A stretch of DNA of 64,000 nucleotides from Inhella proteolytica (GCF_016093275.1 NZ_JAEDAK010000001.1:124001-188000), one strand, 5' to 3'. Shown: positions 25,424-34,873, counted from the stretch's first letter. Numbers and translations: made by a program. Notes: generated by a model from the sequence alone, not told the origin.

Positions 25424-26380
25424 TCAGCCGATACGCCCGATCAAAAGCCACTCCATGAGTGCCTTCTGCACGTGCATGCGATTCTCGGCTTCGTCCCAGA
25501 CCACGGACTGCGGTCCGTCAATGACCTCGGCCGCCACTTCCTCGCCGCGGTGCGCCGGCAGGCAGTGCATGAAGAGCGCATCGGGCTTGGCCGCGGCCAT
25601 CATCTCGGCGGAGACGCACCAGCGCGCGAACGCGGTCCGGCGGGCCTCGTTCTCGGCCTCGTAGCCCATGCTGGTCCAGACGTCGGTGGTGACCAGATCG
25701 GCGCCACGACAGGCTTCGAGCGGATCGTCGAAGACCTTGTAGCAGTCGGCGCGGCTGATGCCGGCCACCTCGCGGTTGACCTCATAGCCGCTGGGCGTGC
25801 TGACGTGCACGGTGAAACCGAGCAGCTCGGCCGCCTGCAGCCAGGTGTTGGCCATGTTGTTGCCATCGCCCACCCAGGCCACCACGCGGCCCTTCAGGGC
25901 CTCCATGTCCACATTGCCGCGCGCGTCCATGCCGCGCGCTTCCAGCAGGGTGAACAGGTCGGCCATGATCTGGCAGGGGTGGTACTCATTGGTCAAGCCG
26001 TTGATGACCGGCACGCGCGAATGCGCGGCAAAGCGCTCGATCTTGCTCTGCTCGAAGGTGCGAATCATCACCAGGTCGACCATGCGGCTGATGACGCGCG
26101 CGCTGTCCTCGATGGGTTCGGAGCGGCCGAGCTGGCTGTCGCCGGTGGTCAGGTGCACCACCGAACCGCCCATCTGGTACATGCCCGCCTCGAAGCTCAC
26201 GCGTGTGCGCGTGCTGGCCTTCTCGAAGATCAGAGCCAGCGTGCGGTCCTGCAGGGGCTGGTACTTCTCGTAGTTCTTGAATCGGCGCTTGATGATGGCG
26301 GCGCGCTGGAAAAGGTAACCGTAGTCCTCGGCCGTCAGGTCCTTGAACTGCAGGTAGTGGCGCAGGGCGGTCTTGATCAT
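25424..26380 (-). CDS. argF: Ornithine carbamoyltransferase
   Basis: This enzyme joins carbamoyl phosphate and ornithine to make citrulline in arginine biosynthesis, in the cytoplasm. The family motifs are intact: STRTR for carbamoyl phosphate binding near residue 56, HPCQ near 135, and the ornithine-binding HCLPAHRGEEV near 272. At 318 residues its length is normal. Its ATG overlaps the argD stop by 4 bases, so argD and argF form one coupled unit. The next stage of the pathway (argG, argH) is not in the window. Confidence 0.97.
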   Translation of the reverse strand: MIKTALRHYLQFKDLTAEDYGYLFQRAAIIKRRFKNYEKYQPLQDRTLALIFEKASTRTRVSFEAGMYQMGGSVVHLTTGDSQLGRSEPIEDSARVISRMVDLVMIRTFEQSKIERFAAHSRVPVINGLTNEYHPCQIMADLFTLLEARGMDARGNVDMEALKGRVVAWVGDGNNMANTWLQAAELLGFTVHVSTPSGYEVNREVAGISRADCYKVFDDPLEACRGADLVTTDVWTSMGYEAENEARRTAFARWCVSAEMMAAAKPDALFMHCLPAHRGEEVAAEVIDGPQSVVWDEAENRMHVQKALMEWLLIGRIG

Positions 26381-27570
26381 TGCGGCGCCTCCGCGCAGAA
26401 GGTCTTGATCAGCGGAATCAGGCGGCCGGCGATGTCGTCCACCTCGGCGGCGCTGGCGATCAGCGGGGGCAGCAGGCGCACCACGCGCTCGGCCGTCACC
26501 GAGATCAGCAGACGGCTTTCCAGTGCTCGCGTGAGCAGCACGCCGCAGGGGCGCTCCAGTTCGATGCCCAGCATCAGGCCCTGGCCGCGGATCTCCTTCA
26601 CGCCGGCCACGCCTGCGAGGCCTTCCTTGAGGGCGGCCTGCAGACGCTCACCCATGGCGCCAGCGTGCGCGCACAGGCCATCGGCTTCCATGATGGCCAG
26701 GGTCTCGACGCCAGCGCGCATGGCCAGCGGGTTGCCGCCGAAGGTGGTGCCATGGTTGCCGGCCGTCAGCACGCCGGCCGCGCGCGGGCCGCAGACGATG
26801 GCGCCGACCGGCACGCCCGAGCCCAGGCCCTTGGCCAGGGGCATCACATCGGGCTGGATGCCGGCCCACTGGTGCGCGAACCACTTGCCGGTGCGGCCGA
26901 TGCCGCACTGCACTTCGTCCAGCATCAGCAGCAGGTTGCGGGTATCGCACAGGCGGCGCAGGCCTTGCAGGAACTCGATGCGGGCGGGATTGATGCCGCC
27001 TTCGCCCTGGATGGTTTCCAGGAAGATGGCGCTGATCTGCGGATGCGCATCCAGCAGTGCTTCGACCTTGGCGAGATCATTCAGCGGCGCGCGCACGAAA
27101 CCCGGCACCAGCGGTGCGAAGCCCTCCTGGATCTTGGGATTGGCCGTGGCCGACAGCGTGGCCAGCGAGCGGCCATGGAAGGCGCCCTCGAACACCATGG
27201 TTTCGGGGTTGTCGAAGCCGCGCTGGTGGCCGAACTTGCGCGCGATCTTCAACGCGCCTTCGTTGGCCTCCAAGCCGGAGTTGCAGAAGAACACGTTGGT
27301 CAGGCCCGACAACTCCACCAGCTTGGCGGCCAGCTTTTCCTGCAGCGGCGCCTGGTAGTAATTGCTGGTGTGAATCAGCTTGGCGACCTGATCCTGCAGC
27401 GCCGGCACCAGGCGCGGGTGGCCATGGCCCAAGGTGTTCACGGCGATGCCCGCGAGTGCATCCAGGTACTCCCGGCCCTCGGTGTCCCACACTCGGCAGC
27501 CCAGCCCATGCGACAGGGCGATGGGCAGGCGACCGTAGGTCGGCATGACGGGGGACGGCGCGGCGGACAT
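26377..27570 (-). CDS. argD: Acetylornithine aminotransferase
   Basis: This PLP enzyme of class III converts N-acetylglutamate semialdehyde to N-acetylornithine in arginine synthesis and may also serve lysine synthesis. Motifs: FFCNSGLEANEGALKIARK at the cofactor phosphate site, FLETIQGEGGINPA, LLMLDEVQCGIGRTGKWFAHQ and the PLP lysine in MPLAKGLGSGVPVGAI. At 397 residues the length is normal. I chose the ATG at 27570 because CAGGAG lies 6 bases upstream; the TTG two codons earlier is within that site. A -10-like CATAAT is seen 38 bases upstream. The gene diverges from the DUF3579 gene. Confidence 0.96.
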   Translation of the reverse strand: MSAAPSPVMPTYGRLPIALSHGLGCRVWDTEGREYLDALAGIAVNTLGHGHPRLVPALQDQVAKLIHTSNYYQAPLQEKLAAKLVELSGLTNVFFCNSGLEANEGALKIARKFGHQRGFDNPETMVFEGAFHGRSLATLSATANPKIQEGFAPLVPGFVRAPLNDLAKVEALLDAHPQISAIFLETIQGEGGINPARIEFLQGLRRLCDTRNLLLMLDEVQCGIGRTGKWFAHQWAGIQPDVMPLAKGLGSGVPVGAIVCGPRAAGVLTAGNHGTTFGGNPLAMRAGVETLAIMEADGLCAHAGAMGERLQAALKEGLAGVAGVKEIRGQGLMLGIELERPCGVLLTRALESRLLISVTAERVVRLLPPLIASAAEVDDIAGRLIPLIKTFCAEAPQ

Positions 27571-27608
27571 GGGCAACTCCTGTGAGGGAAAGCAAAAGAG
27601 GGGCGCCG

Positions 27609-27614
27609 ATTATG
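27609..27614 (-). promoter_or_regulatory. -10 box for argD-argF
   Basis: On the minus strand CATAAT is followed by CGGCGCCCCTCTTTT, the same layout as the -10 regions before rpsP and rplS. No convincing -35 was found. Confidence 0.45.
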
Positions 27615-27648
27615 GGGTGCTGCACCGCAGCAACAAGATGCGGGAAGG

Positions 27649-27654
27649 CACAAT
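27649..27654 (+). promoter_or_regulatory. -10-like box for the DUF3579 gene
   Basis: CACAAT followed by CCCGCCCTTTG, 35 bases before the start codon, fits the recurrent -10/GC-block/T-run pattern of this window. Confidence 0.35.
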
Positions 27655-27689
27655 CCCGCCCTTTGTGCGACCGCGCAGCAGTACGCCCC

Positions 27690-28016
27690 ATGAGCGCCAA
27701 ACCCCGCGAAATCTTCATCCAGGGCATCACCCTGGATGGCCGAACTTTCCGACCCAGTGATTGGGCGGAGCGTCTGGCCGGGGTCATGTCCTGCTTCCGG
27801 CCGCCCGGCAGCCGCGCGGCGCTGGGTTCGCACATCCGCTACTCGCCCTATTGCGTGCCGCGCGTCATCAACGGCATCAAGTGCGTCATCGTCAATGAGG
27901 CCCTGAAGGACGTGGAGCCCAAGGCCTGGGAATTCGTGCTCAGCTTCGCGCGCGACAACGGCCTGAATGTGGTGGACGCCTGTTTGTTGCCGGAAGATCG
28001 CGACAGCACCATCTGA
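27690..28016 (+). CDS. DUF3579 domain protein
   Basis: This 108-residue protein belongs to DUF3579, a family seen mostly in betaproteobacteria between the arginine genes and rpsT. The function is unknown. It begins MSAKPREIFIQGITLDGRTFRPSDWAERLAG and has a conserved middle RYSPYCVPRVINGIKCVIVNEALKD. There is no signal peptide or membrane segment, so it is cytoplasmic. The ATG at 27690 matches the family's usual start; a long upstream extension in the same frame runs through the promoter region and is not credible. It is followed after a run of nine C by the hydrolase gene. Confidence 0.88.
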   Translation: MSAKPREIFIQGITLDGRTFRPSDWAERLAGVMSCFRPPGSRAALGSHIRYSPYCVPRVINGIKCVIVNEALKDVEPKAWEFVLSFARDNGLNVVDACLLPEDRDSTI

Positions 28017-28029
28017 CCCCCCCCCTGCC

Positions 28030-28869
28030 ATGGCCGAGAGCTTGTCCGTACCCCAGGAAGCGCCGGACAGCCGGTTCGATCGCTTGTCGCCCGCGTTGCC
28101 GCGCAACTGGGTGCTGCTGGGTGGCGTCGGGCGCGAGTGCGCACGCTGGCCCGAGGCGCCGCAAATGCTGCTGCAGCAATTGCGGCGGCTGGAGCCTGCG
28201 AGCCAGCTCCGCCTGCTGGACCTGCCGGGTACCGGCCGGCGCTGGCAGGAGCGCAGTCCCTCGCAGGTGGGTGAACTGGTGGACGGCTTGCGTGAGCGGG
28301 TGCAGAACCTGGAGGGGCCAATCGGGCTGGTGACGAGCTCGGTGGGTGCGGCGCTGGCCACCGAGTGGGCGCGCCGCCATCCGCAGGATCTGGCGGCGCT
28401 GGTGCTGGTCAGTCCGGTGCTGCGTCCGTTCACGCCGCTGCTGCGCGCGGTGCGCCCGAGCCTGTGGCCGACGCTGGCGGCCTTGCTGATGGGGCGCCGC
28501 TCCCCCTGGGCGCTGGACGAGCGCCTCTTTGCCAGCACGACGAACTTGCGTGCCGACGTCATCGGTCTGGACAGCGAGTGGCGCCGCCTGCGCGATGAGC
28601 ACCCCGTCAAGCTGCGCAATGTCTGGGCGCAGGGCCTGGCGGTGTGGCGTTATGAGGCCAGCCGGCGTCGGCCGCATGGCCGCGTGCTGCTGCTCGCGGG
28701 GCGTGCCGATCAATGGTTTGACTGGCGCATTTCCCAGGCCATCAGCCGCGCCTGGGGGGCGGCACTGCGCGTCCACCCGGAGGCTGGGCACGATTTGCTG
28801 CTGGACGACCCGGACTGGGTGGCGCGCTCGCTGACGGAATGGCTGCAGCCGGTGGGGCAGGCCAGCTGA
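28030..28869 (+). CDS. Alpha/beta-fold hydrolase
   Basis: This 279-residue protein has the alpha/beta-hydrolase layout. The oxyanion part is NWVLLGGVGRECARW, the nucleophile elbow is LVTSSVGAALA (Ser in SxG context), an acidic residue lies in GRADQWFDW and the histidine in PEAGHDLLLDDPDW. The elbow is slightly divergent (TSSVG rather than GxSxG), so activity is uncertain. There is no signal peptide. It ends before a strong terminator shared with rpsT. Substrate unknown; esterase or lipase-like is the closest description. Confidence 0.78.
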   Translation: MAESLSVPQEAPDSRFDRLSPALPRNWVLLGGVGRECARWPEAPQMLLQQLRRLEPASQLRLLDLPGTGRRWQERSPSQVGELVDGLRERVQNLEGPIGLVTSSVGAALATEWARRHPQDLAALVLVSPVLRPFTPLLRAVRPSLWPTLAALLMGRRSPWALDERLFASTTNLRADVIGLDSEWRRLRDEHPVKLRNVWAQGLAVWRYEASRRRPHGRVLLLAGRADQWFDWRISQAISRAWGAALRVHPEAGHDLLLDDPDWVARSLTEWLQPVGQAS

Positions 28870-28886
28870 GGAGAGCGCTGAAAACA

Positions 28887-28913
28887 AAAAAGCCCGCCAG
28901 AGGCGGGCTTTTT
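28887..28913. terminator. Bidirectional terminator between hydrolase and rpsT
   Basis: A7-base GC stem GCCCGCC/GGCGGGC with AGA loop is flanked by A and T runs on both sides, so it can end transcription in either direction. Confidence 0.92.
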
Positions 28914-28939
28914 GCTTGCACCCGGTCGGGACCGTGTGG

Positions 28940-29236
28940 TCAGGCGCCGAGCGCCTTGATCTTGGCCGACAGGCGGCTCTTGTGACGGGCAGCCTTGTTC
29001 TTGTGGAAGATGCCCTTGTCAGCGATCGAGTCGATCACGTTCTGGGCCAGCTTGAACAGCTCGGCAGCCTTGGGCTTGTCGCCGGCGACCACAGCCTTCT
29101 GAACGTTCTTGATGACGGTGCGGAAGTGCGAGCGCAGCGCGGTGTTCTCGGCATTGCGCTTGACGTCCTGGCGGGCGCGCTTGCGGCCAGAGGCCAGGCG
29201 GACGGTCTTTTTCTTGGCTTTGGACGAAGTTGCCAT
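28940..29236 (-). CDS. rpsT: Ribosomal protein S20
   Basis: This is the small-subunit protein S20, 98 residues and very basic, which binds 16S rRNA early in assembly. The start [20 protein letters not shown] and the end [14 protein letters not shown] are typical. The ATG at 29236 has GGAAA upstream. A -10 box TATACT lies 41 bases before the start. The gene stands alone and diverges from murJ, as in other Burkholderiales. Confidence 0.98.
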   Translation of the reverse strand: MATSSKAKKKTVRLASGRKRARQDVKRNAENTALRSHFRTVIKNVQKAVVAGDKPKAAELFKLAQNVIDSIADKGIFHKNKAARHKSRLSAKIKALGA

Positions 29237-29276
29237 TGCTGTATTTCCGGTTGATCCGTAGGGTGCAAAGCACGCG

Positions 29277-29282
29277 AGTATA
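29277..29282 (-). promoter_or_regulatory. -10 box for rpsT
   Basis: TATACT on the minus strand, followed by CGCGTGCTTTG. It lies 41 bases before the rpsT ATG. No clear -35 box is seen at 17 bases. Confidence 0.5.
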
Positions 29283-29324
29283 GCAAGAACTCTGGGCAAG
29301 GCCAGGTTTTCCATGTCGCCCAGA

Positions 29325-29330
29325 CATAAT
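29325..29330 (+). promoter_or_regulatory. -10-like box for murJ
   Basis: CATAAT followed by CCGCGGCCCC, 54 bases before the murJ ATG, in the shared promoter region with rpsT. Confidence 0.4.
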
Positions 29331-29384
29331 CCGCGGCCCCATCGGGTGGATTTGAAACTTTTCGCGCGGATTTCCGCCTCCTCA

Positions 29385-30950
29385 ATGAATTTGTTGCGCG
29401 CCGCCGGCTCCGTTTCGGCCTTGACCCTGGTTTCCCGCATCACCGGCCTGATGCGCGAGCAGATGGTGTCCATCCTGTTCGGAGCCAATGCGCTGACGGA
29501 TGCCTTCCTCGTGGCCTTCCGCATTCCGAACATGCTGCGGCGCCTGTTCGCGGAAGGGGCCTTCTCCCAGGCCTTCGTACCGGCCCTGGCGGCCGAGCGC
29601 GCCGCCCAGGGCGACGAGGCGACCCATCGGCTGGTGGACGCGACGGCCACCGTGTTGGTCTGGGCCCTGCTGGGGGTCTGTGTGCTGGGCGTGCTGGGGG
29701 CGCCGCTGCTGGTCTGGCTGATGGGCGGTGGCTTGAAGGGCGAGGCCCGTCTAGCCGCGATCGACATGACGCGCTGGATGTTTCCCTACATCGGCTGCAT
29801 GTCGCTGGTGGCGCTTTCGGCCGGCATCCTCAACACCTGGAAGCGCTTTGCGCTGCCGGCCTTCACCCCGGTGCTGCTCAATGTGGCGGTGATCGCCTGT
29901 GGCTGGGGTCTGGCGGGCCCTCTGGAGGCGCGCGGCTGGCCCGGCATTTATGCCATGGCGGTGGGGGTGATGGTGGGCGGCCTGCTGCAGCTGGGGGTTC
30001 AGCTGCCGGCGCTGAAGCGCCTGGGCATGCTGCCGCGCATCGCCCTGCGTCCCGCGGGCCTGCGCGCCGCCTGGGTGCATGCCGGCGTGCGCAAGATCCT
30101 GGCTTTGATGGCGCCGGCCCTGCTGGGCGTGGGCGTGGCCCAGCTCTCGCTGATCATCAACACGCAGATCGCCACCCATATCGGACCGGGCGCCGCCACC
30201 TGGGTCAGCTTGGCCGATCGCCTGATGGAGTTCCCGATCGCGCTGGCTGGCGTGGCCTTGGGCGTGGTGTTGACGCCCTTGCTGTCCGCCGCCAAGACCA
30301 ATGGGCAAGGCGCGGAGTTCTCGGGCCTGATCGACTGGGGTCTGCGCCTGGTGCTGCTGCTGGGTCTGCCCTGCGCGCTGGCCATGGGATTGTTTGCCGA
30401 GCCCCTGGTGGCAGTGCTCTATCACTACGGTGACAAGTTCAGCGCCGCCGACGTGGCGCAGACCGCCCACGCGGTGCAGGGCTATGGCATCGGCCTGCTG
30501 GGCCTGCTGGCCATCAAGATCCTGGCGCCGGGTTTCTTTGCCCGCCAGGACACCCGCACGCCGGTGCGCATTGCCGTGGTCGTGCTGGTGTTCACCCAGT
30601 TGATGAATGCGGTCTGGGTGCCGATCCTGGGCGCCTCGGGTCTGGCCCTGTCCATCGGTCTGGGCGCGCTCCTCAACGCCGTTTGGCTGCTGATCGGACT
30701 GCGCCGCGCCGGCGCCTACCAGCCCGCGCCGGGTTGGCTCGGCTTTGGCCTGCGCCTGCTGCTGGCCACGGCCGGCATGGGCCTTCTGCTGGGGGCGCTG
30801 GCCTGGCAGCTGGATTGGATCGGCATGAGCAAGTGGTTGCGCGTCGGCTGGATGGCGGGCAGCCTGGCAGGGGCCGGCCTGCTGTACTTCGGGCTGCTCT
30901 GGATGCTGCGCCTCAATCTTCGTGAGTTGATGGCGCGGCGCGCTTCCTAG
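29385..30950 (+). CDS. murJ: Lipid II flippase MurJ
   Basis: MurJ moves lipid II, the peptidoglycan precursor, across the inner membrane. This 521-residue protein has about 14 membrane helices in the MviN/MOP fold. Characteristic stretches are [50 protein letters not shown] at the start and [23 protein letters not shown] near residue 380. The ATG at 29385 gives the usual [11 protein letters not shown] start. The last codons overlap the -10 region of the next gene. Essential in most bacteria. Confidence 0.97.
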   Translation: MNLLRAAGSVSALTLVSRITGLMREQMVSILFGANALTDAFLVAFRIPNMLRRLFAEGAFSQAFVPALAAERAAQGDEATHRLVDATATVLVWALLGVCVLGVLGAPLLVWLMGGGLKGEARLAAIDMTRWMFPYIGCMSLVALSAGILNTWKRFALPAFTPVLLNVAVIACGWGLAGPLEARGWPGIYAMAVGVMVGGLLQLGVQLPALKRLGMLPRIALRPAGLRAAWVHAGVRKILALMAPALLGVGVAQLSLIINTQIATHIGPGAATWVSLADRLMEFPIALAGVALGVVLTPLLSAAKTNGQGAEFSGLIDWGLRLVLLLGLPCALAMGLFAEPLVAVLYHYGDKFSAADVAQTAHAVQGYGIGLLGLLAIKILAPGFFARQDTRTPVRIAVVVLVFTQLMNAVWVPILGASGLALSIGLGALLNAVWLLIGLRRAGAYQPAPGWLGFGLRLLLATAGMGLLLGALAWQLDWIGMSKWLRVGWMAGSLAGAGLLYFGLLWMLRLNLRELMARRAS

Positions 30951-30953
30951 AAT
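30948..30953 (+). promoter_or_regulatory. -10-like box overlapping the murJ stop
   Basis: TAGAAT, formed partly by the murJ TAG stop codon, is followed by CCGCGGCCTTTTTC and lies 25 bases before the AI-2E gene start. It may give this operon its own promoter. Confidence 0.4.
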
Positions 30954-30977
30954 CCGCGGCCTTTTTCAGGAGCGCCG

Positions 30978-32051
30978 ATGAGCACCTTGCCCCTCAAGCT
31001 GTCCCCAGCGCAGCGCCGTGTGCTGGCCTGGCTGGGCCTGGGGGCCTTGCTGATCCTGCTGCTCTGGCTGCTCGCGCCGGTGCTCTCGCCCTTCGTGGCG
31101 GCAGCGGTGCTGGCCTATGCGCTGGATCCGCTGGTCGATCGCTTGGCCAAGCGCATGCCGCGGGTGCTCGCGGTGGTGCTGGTCGAGGTGGTGGTGATCC
31201 TGCTGCTGCTGGCGGTGGTGCTGCTGATCGTGCCCATCCTTTCCAAGGAGCTGCCGCTGCTGAAGGCGCAGATTCCCGCGCTGGCGGCGCGTCTCAACGA
31301 GCAGCTGGCGCCGCTGCTGCAGCGCTGGGGGCTGTCGGCCAGCCTGGATGTGGCAGCGATCAAGGAGTTCGTCATCAAGCACCTGGGCGCCAACGCGGAC
31401 GACATCGCCGGCGCGTTGCTGGGTTCGGTGCGCATCGGCGGCTCGCTGCTGCTGGCGCTGATCGGGAATCTGGTGCTGATACCGGTGGTGCTCTTTTATC
31501 TGCTGCTGGATTGGCCGCAGCTGCGCGAGCGCGTCTGGGCGCTGGTGCCGCCACGTGCGCGGGAGTCCGCCGCTTCCTTCATGGGCGAGGCCGACGAGAT
31601 GCTGGGCCACTACCTGCGGGGCCAGCTGCTGGTGATGGGCGCGCTGGCGCTGTACTACACGGTGGCGCTGGCGATCGCCGGCTTCGATCTGGCCTTGCCA
31701 CTCGGCGTGTTCACCGGTCTGGCGGTCTTCGTGCCCTATGTGGGTTTCGGCCTGGGTCTGGTGCTGACGGTGCTGGCGGCCGCCCTGCAGTTCGCCAGTT
31801 GGTACGGGCTGCTCGCGGTGGCCGCGGTGTTCGGCATCGGCCAGCTGCTGGAGAGCTTTGTGCTCACGCCGCGCCTGGTCGGGGAGCGCATCGGCCTCTC
31901 GCCGCTGATGGTGATCTTCGTGCTGCTGGCCTTCGGGCATTTGCTGGGCTTCGTCGGCATCCTGGTGGCCCTGCCGCTCAGCGCCGTGGGGCTGGTGGCC
32001 TTGAAGCGGGCCCACCAGAGCTACCTGGCCAGCGGCCTGTACCGCGGATGA
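30978..32051 (+). CDS. AI-2E family transporter (PerM-like permease)
   Basis: This 357-residue membrane protein of the AI-2E/UPF0118 family has about eight helices and a central soluble stretch. Family marks include PVVLFYLLLDWPQLRERVWALVP and FGIGQLLESFVLTPRLVGERIGLSPLMVIF. Members export diverse small compounds; the substrate is not predictable. CAGGAG lies 6 bases before the ATG. The stop overlaps the hda start by 4 bases (ATGA). PerM-hda neighbourhood is common in proteobacteria. Confidence 0.9.
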   Translation: MSTLPLKLSPAQRRVLAWLGLGALLILLLWLLAPVLSPFVAAAVLAYALDPLVDRLAKRMPRVLAVVLVEVVVILLLLAVVLLIVPILSKELPLLKAQIPALAARLNEQLAPLLQRWGLSASLDVAAIKEFVIKHLGANADDIAGALLGSVRIGGSLLLALIGNLVLIPVVLFYLLLDWPQLRERVWALVPPRARESAASFMGEADEMLGHYLRGQLLVMGALALYYTVALAIAGFDLALPLGVFTGLAVFVPYVGFGLGLVLTVLAAALQFASWYGLLAVAAVFGIGQLLESFVLTPRLVGERIGLSPLMVIFVLLAFGHLLGFVGILVALPLSAVGLVALKRAHQSYLASGLYRG

Positions 32052-32719
32052 AGCAGCTGCCGCTGGACCTCGGCCCCGAGCCCGATCAGCGCCTGGCGCG
32101 CTTCGTGGTGGGCGCCAATGCCGAGCTGCTGGCGCATCTGCAAGGCCTGGGCCCGGGCGAGCCGCCCACACTGATCTGGGGCGGCGCGGGTAGCGGCAAG
32201 ACCCATCTGCTGCATGGCCTGGCGCGCCAATGGCGCGAGCAGGGGCAGGCCGTGGCCGCATTCGATGCCGAAGCGCGTGGGCGCTGGGAGCTGGCGCCGA
32301 CGGTGCGTCTGGTGCTGATCGACGACGTCGACCGGCTGGATGAGACCCAGCAGCACCAGGCCTTCGCGCTTTTCATCGAGGCGGTGGGGCAGGGCGCCAC
32401 CGTGGTGGCCACCAGCCGCGCCCCGGCGGTGGACCTGCCGCTGCGCGAAGACCTGCGCACCCGTCTGGGCTGGGGCCCGAGCTTCGCGCTGCAGCCGCTC
32501 GACGAAGGTGCGCTGCGCGAGTTGCTGCTGCAGGACGGCCTGCGCCGCGGCCTGCAACTGCCGGCCGAGCTGCTGGACTACCTGCTGCTGCGCTTCGCCC
32601 GCGACCCCGCCCACCTGATTCCGCTGCTGGACCGCCTGGATCAGTACGCGCTGCGCCTCAAGCGCGCTCCCACCGTGCCGCTGCTGCGGCAGATGCTGAA
32701 TGAACCTGACCCTGTTTGA
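32048..32719 (+). CDS. hda: DnaA regulatory inactivator Hda
   Basis: Hda works with the DNA-loaded beta clamp to make DnaA hydrolyse ATP, which prevents re-initiation. This 223-residue AAA+ protein begins with a clamp-binding motif QLPLDL. It has Walker A GGAGSGKTHLL and Walker B VLIDDVDRLDE, and ends with a lid-like helical part RFARDPAHLIPLLDRLDQYALRLKR. It lacks the DnaA DNA-binding domain. The ATG overlaps the AI-2E stop, and its own end overlaps the HAD phosphatase gene by 20 bases, so the three should be made together. Confidence 0.93.
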   Translation: MKQLPLDLGPEPDQRLARFVVGANAELLAHLQGLGPGEPPTLIWGGAGSGKTHLLHGLARQWREQGQAVAAFDAEARGRWELAPTVRLVLIDDVDRLDETQQHQAFALFIEAVGQGATVVATSRAPAVDLPLREDLRTRLGWGPSFALQPLDEGALRELLLQDGLRRGLQLPAELLDYLLLRFARDPAHLIPLLDRLDQYALRLKRAPTVPLLRQMLNEPDPV

Positions 32720-33368
32720 CCTGGACGGCACGCTGCTGCCGATCGATTCCGACCATGCCTTCGGCGAGTTCCTGGCCGAGCAGGGCTGGGTGGATGGCGA
32801 GCGCTGGCGCGCCCGCAATGACGGCTTCTACCGCGACTACTGCGAGGGCCGGCTGAACCTGAATGAGTACATCGAGTTCACCACCGGGGGCTGGCGCCAC
32901 CGCCCGCTGGAGGAGGCCCTGGCCCTGCGTGCGCGCTTCATGGCCGAGGTGCTGGAGCCGGCCATGCACGACAATGCCCGCTCGCTGGTCGAGCGCCACC
33001 GTGCGGCCGGCGACCTGATGGCCCTGGTCACGGCCACCAATGTATTTGTCACCGAACCGATTGCGCAGGCGTTCGGCTTGAAGCATCTGATCGGGGTCGA
33101 ACTGGCCCGTGATGCCCAGGGCCGCTACACCGGCGCGGTGGCCGGCGTGCCCTCGTTCCAGGGCGGCAAGATCACCCGGGTGCAGCAATGGCTGGCGGGT
33201 CTAGGGCGCCGCTTCGAGGACTTCGCCGTGACCACCTGCTACAGCGACTCGACCAATGACCTGCCCCTGCTGGAGGCCGTGAGCCACCCGGTGGCCACCA
33301 ACCCCAGCGCCACGCTGGAGGCTCTGGCGCGCGAGCGCGGCTGGCCTGTTTTGAAGCTATTCGAATGA
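32700..33368 (+). CDS. HAD-IB family phosphatase (SerB-like)
   Basis: This 222-residue cytoplasmic HAD hydrolase has motif I FDLDGTLLPIDSD at residues 6-18 with the nucleophile aspartate, motif II in LVTATN, a lysine in GGKITRVQ, and motif IV in CYSDSTNDLPLLEAV. It resembles SerB/histidinol-phosphatase-type enzymes; the substrate is unknown. The gene starts inside the end of hda and overlaps pcnB by 4 bases. Confidence 0.9.
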   Translation: MNLTLFDLDGTLLPIDSDHAFGEFLAEQGWVDGERWRARNDGFYRDYCEGRLNLNEYIEFTTGGWRHRPLEEALALRARFMAEVLEPAMHDNARSLVERHRAAGDLMALVTATNVFVTEPIAQAFGLKHLIGVELARDAQGRYTGAVAGVPSFQGGKITRVQQWLAGLGRRFEDFAVTTCYSDSTNDLPLLEAVSHPVATNPSATLEALARERGWPVLKLFE

Positions 33369-34873
33369 TCAAGAAGTTCATCAACAAGCTGTTCGGCAAG
33401 AACGACACCAAGACCACGCCGCTGGGCAAGCGGGTGGAGGTGCCGGTGGCCGAACACGGCATCGACCGCAACCTGCTCGACGAGCGCGCCGTCAAGGTCG
33501 TCCAGACCCTGACCGAGGCCGGCTTCGAGGCCTATGTGGTGGGCGGCGCGGTGCGCGACCTGCTGCTGGGTCGCCGGCCCAAGGACTTCGACGTGGCCAC
33601 CAATGCCACGCCGGAGCAGGTCAAGCAGCTGTTCCGCCGTGCCTTCATCATCGGCCGGCGCTTTCGCATCGTCCACGTGGTCTACGGCCGTGGCCGTGAG
33701 CATGAGGTCATCGAGGTCTCGACCTTCCGTGCCCTGCTGGCCGAGGCCAGTGCCGAACGTGTCAGCGGCAACGAGAAGAGCAGCAAGCACGAACTGGCGG
33801 GCAAGTCCCATGTGGTGGACGCCGAGGGCCGGGTGCTGCGCGACAACGTCTGGGGCCCCCAGGTCGAGGATGCCGCGCGGCGCGATTTCACCGTCAATGC
33901 CATGTACTACCAGCCGCAGACCGAGCTGCTGGTGGACTACCACGGCGGCCTCAAAGACCTGCGCGCCCAGCAGCTGCGCATGATTGGTGACCCGGAGACG
34001 CGCTACCGCGAAGACCCGGTGCGCATCCTGCGCGCCATCCGCTTCGCTGCCAAGCTGGGCTTCACGGTGGAGCCGGCCTCGAAGGCCCCGCTGCGCGCCA
34101 TGGCCGCCCTGCTGCCCAATGTGCCGGCCTCGCGCCTGTTCGACGAGATGGTCAAGCTGCTGCAGACCGGCCATGGCTTGGCCAGCCTGGAGCAGCTGCG
34201 CCTGCAGGGCCTGGGCCGCGGCGTGTTCCCCATCCTGGATGCGGTGCTGAACCCCGATGGCAGCCTGCCCGAGGGGCCGCGTGGTGAGTTCGTGCGCCAG
34301 GCCCTGCAGGACACCGATGCCCGCGTGGCCGACGGCCGCAGCGTGGCGCCGAGCTTCCTGCTGGCCTGTCTGCTGTGGCACGAGGTCAAGCAGCGCTGGC
34401 AGGCCCTGCGCACCGCGGGCGAGCCGCCGGTGCCGGCCCTGCAGCAGGCCATCGATCAGGTGTTCGATGCCCGCGTGGGCGACATCTCCGGTCGCGGCAA
34501 GCTGGCCGCCGACATGCGCGAGATCTGGCTGATGCAGCCGCGCTTCGAGCGCCGCGGCGGCTCCGGCCCCTACAGCCTGGTGGAGCAGCCGCGCTACCGC
34601 GCCGGCTTCGACTTCCTGCGCCTGCGCGCCGATGTGGGCGATGCCGATGCCGCGCTGGCCGACTGGTGGGAGGACTTCGCGCTGGGCGACGAGGAGGAGC
34701 GCCGCGCGCTGATCGAGGATGCGCGCCAGCAGGAGCGTCGCAACCCGCGCGCCGCCAAGCCGGATGCCGAAAGCCCCGAGCCGCTGATCGACGCCCCCGC
34801 CAAGAAGCGTCGCCGCCGGCGCCGCAAGCCGGGCGCGCGCAGCGACGGCGACGCGCCCGCCGCCGCGGAGTGA
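33365..34873 (+). CDS. pcnB: Poly(A) polymerase I
   Basis: This enzyme adds poly(A) tails to RNA 3' ends and so marks them for decay. The nucleotidyltransferase signature GGAVRDLLLGRRPKDFDVATNATPEQVKQLF is at about residues 59-88, with RRDFTVNAMYYQP and the RNA-binding RYREDPVRILRAIRFAAKLGF later. A very basic tail KKRRRRRRKPGARS is typical of PcnB as against CCA-adding enzymes, and supports this choice. At 502 residues it is of normal length. The start overlaps the HAD stop and its stop overlaps the folK GTG start. Confidence 0.95.
   Translation: MIKKFINKLFGKNDTKTTPLGKRVEVPVAEHGIDRNLLDERAVKVVQTLTEAGFEAYVVGGAVRDLLLGRRPKDFDVATNATPEQVKQLFRRAFIIGRRFRIVHVVYGRGREHEVIEVSTFRALLAEASAERVSGNEKSSKHELAGKSHVVDAEGRVLRDNVWGPQVEDAARRDFTVNAMYYQPQTELLVDYHGGLKDLRAQQLRMIGDPETRYREDPVRILRAIRFAAKLGFTVEPASKAPLRAMAALLPNVPASRLFDEMVKLLQTGHGLASLEQLRLQGLGRGVFPILDAVLNPDGSLPEGPRGEFVRQALQDTDARVADGRSVAPSFLLACLLWHEVKQRWQALRTAGEPPVPALQQAIDQVFDARVGDISGRGKLAADMREIWLMQPRFERRGGSGPYSLVEQPRYRAGFDFLRLRADVGDADAALADWWEDFALGDEEERRALIEDARQQERRNPRAAKPDAESPEPLIDAPAKKRRRRRRKPGARSDGDAPAAAE

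Noticed and set aside
28017-28025. C9 run before the hydrolase start
   Set aside because: It is shorter than the C12 tract and lies directly in a probable operon gap. There is not enough to argue for phase variation.
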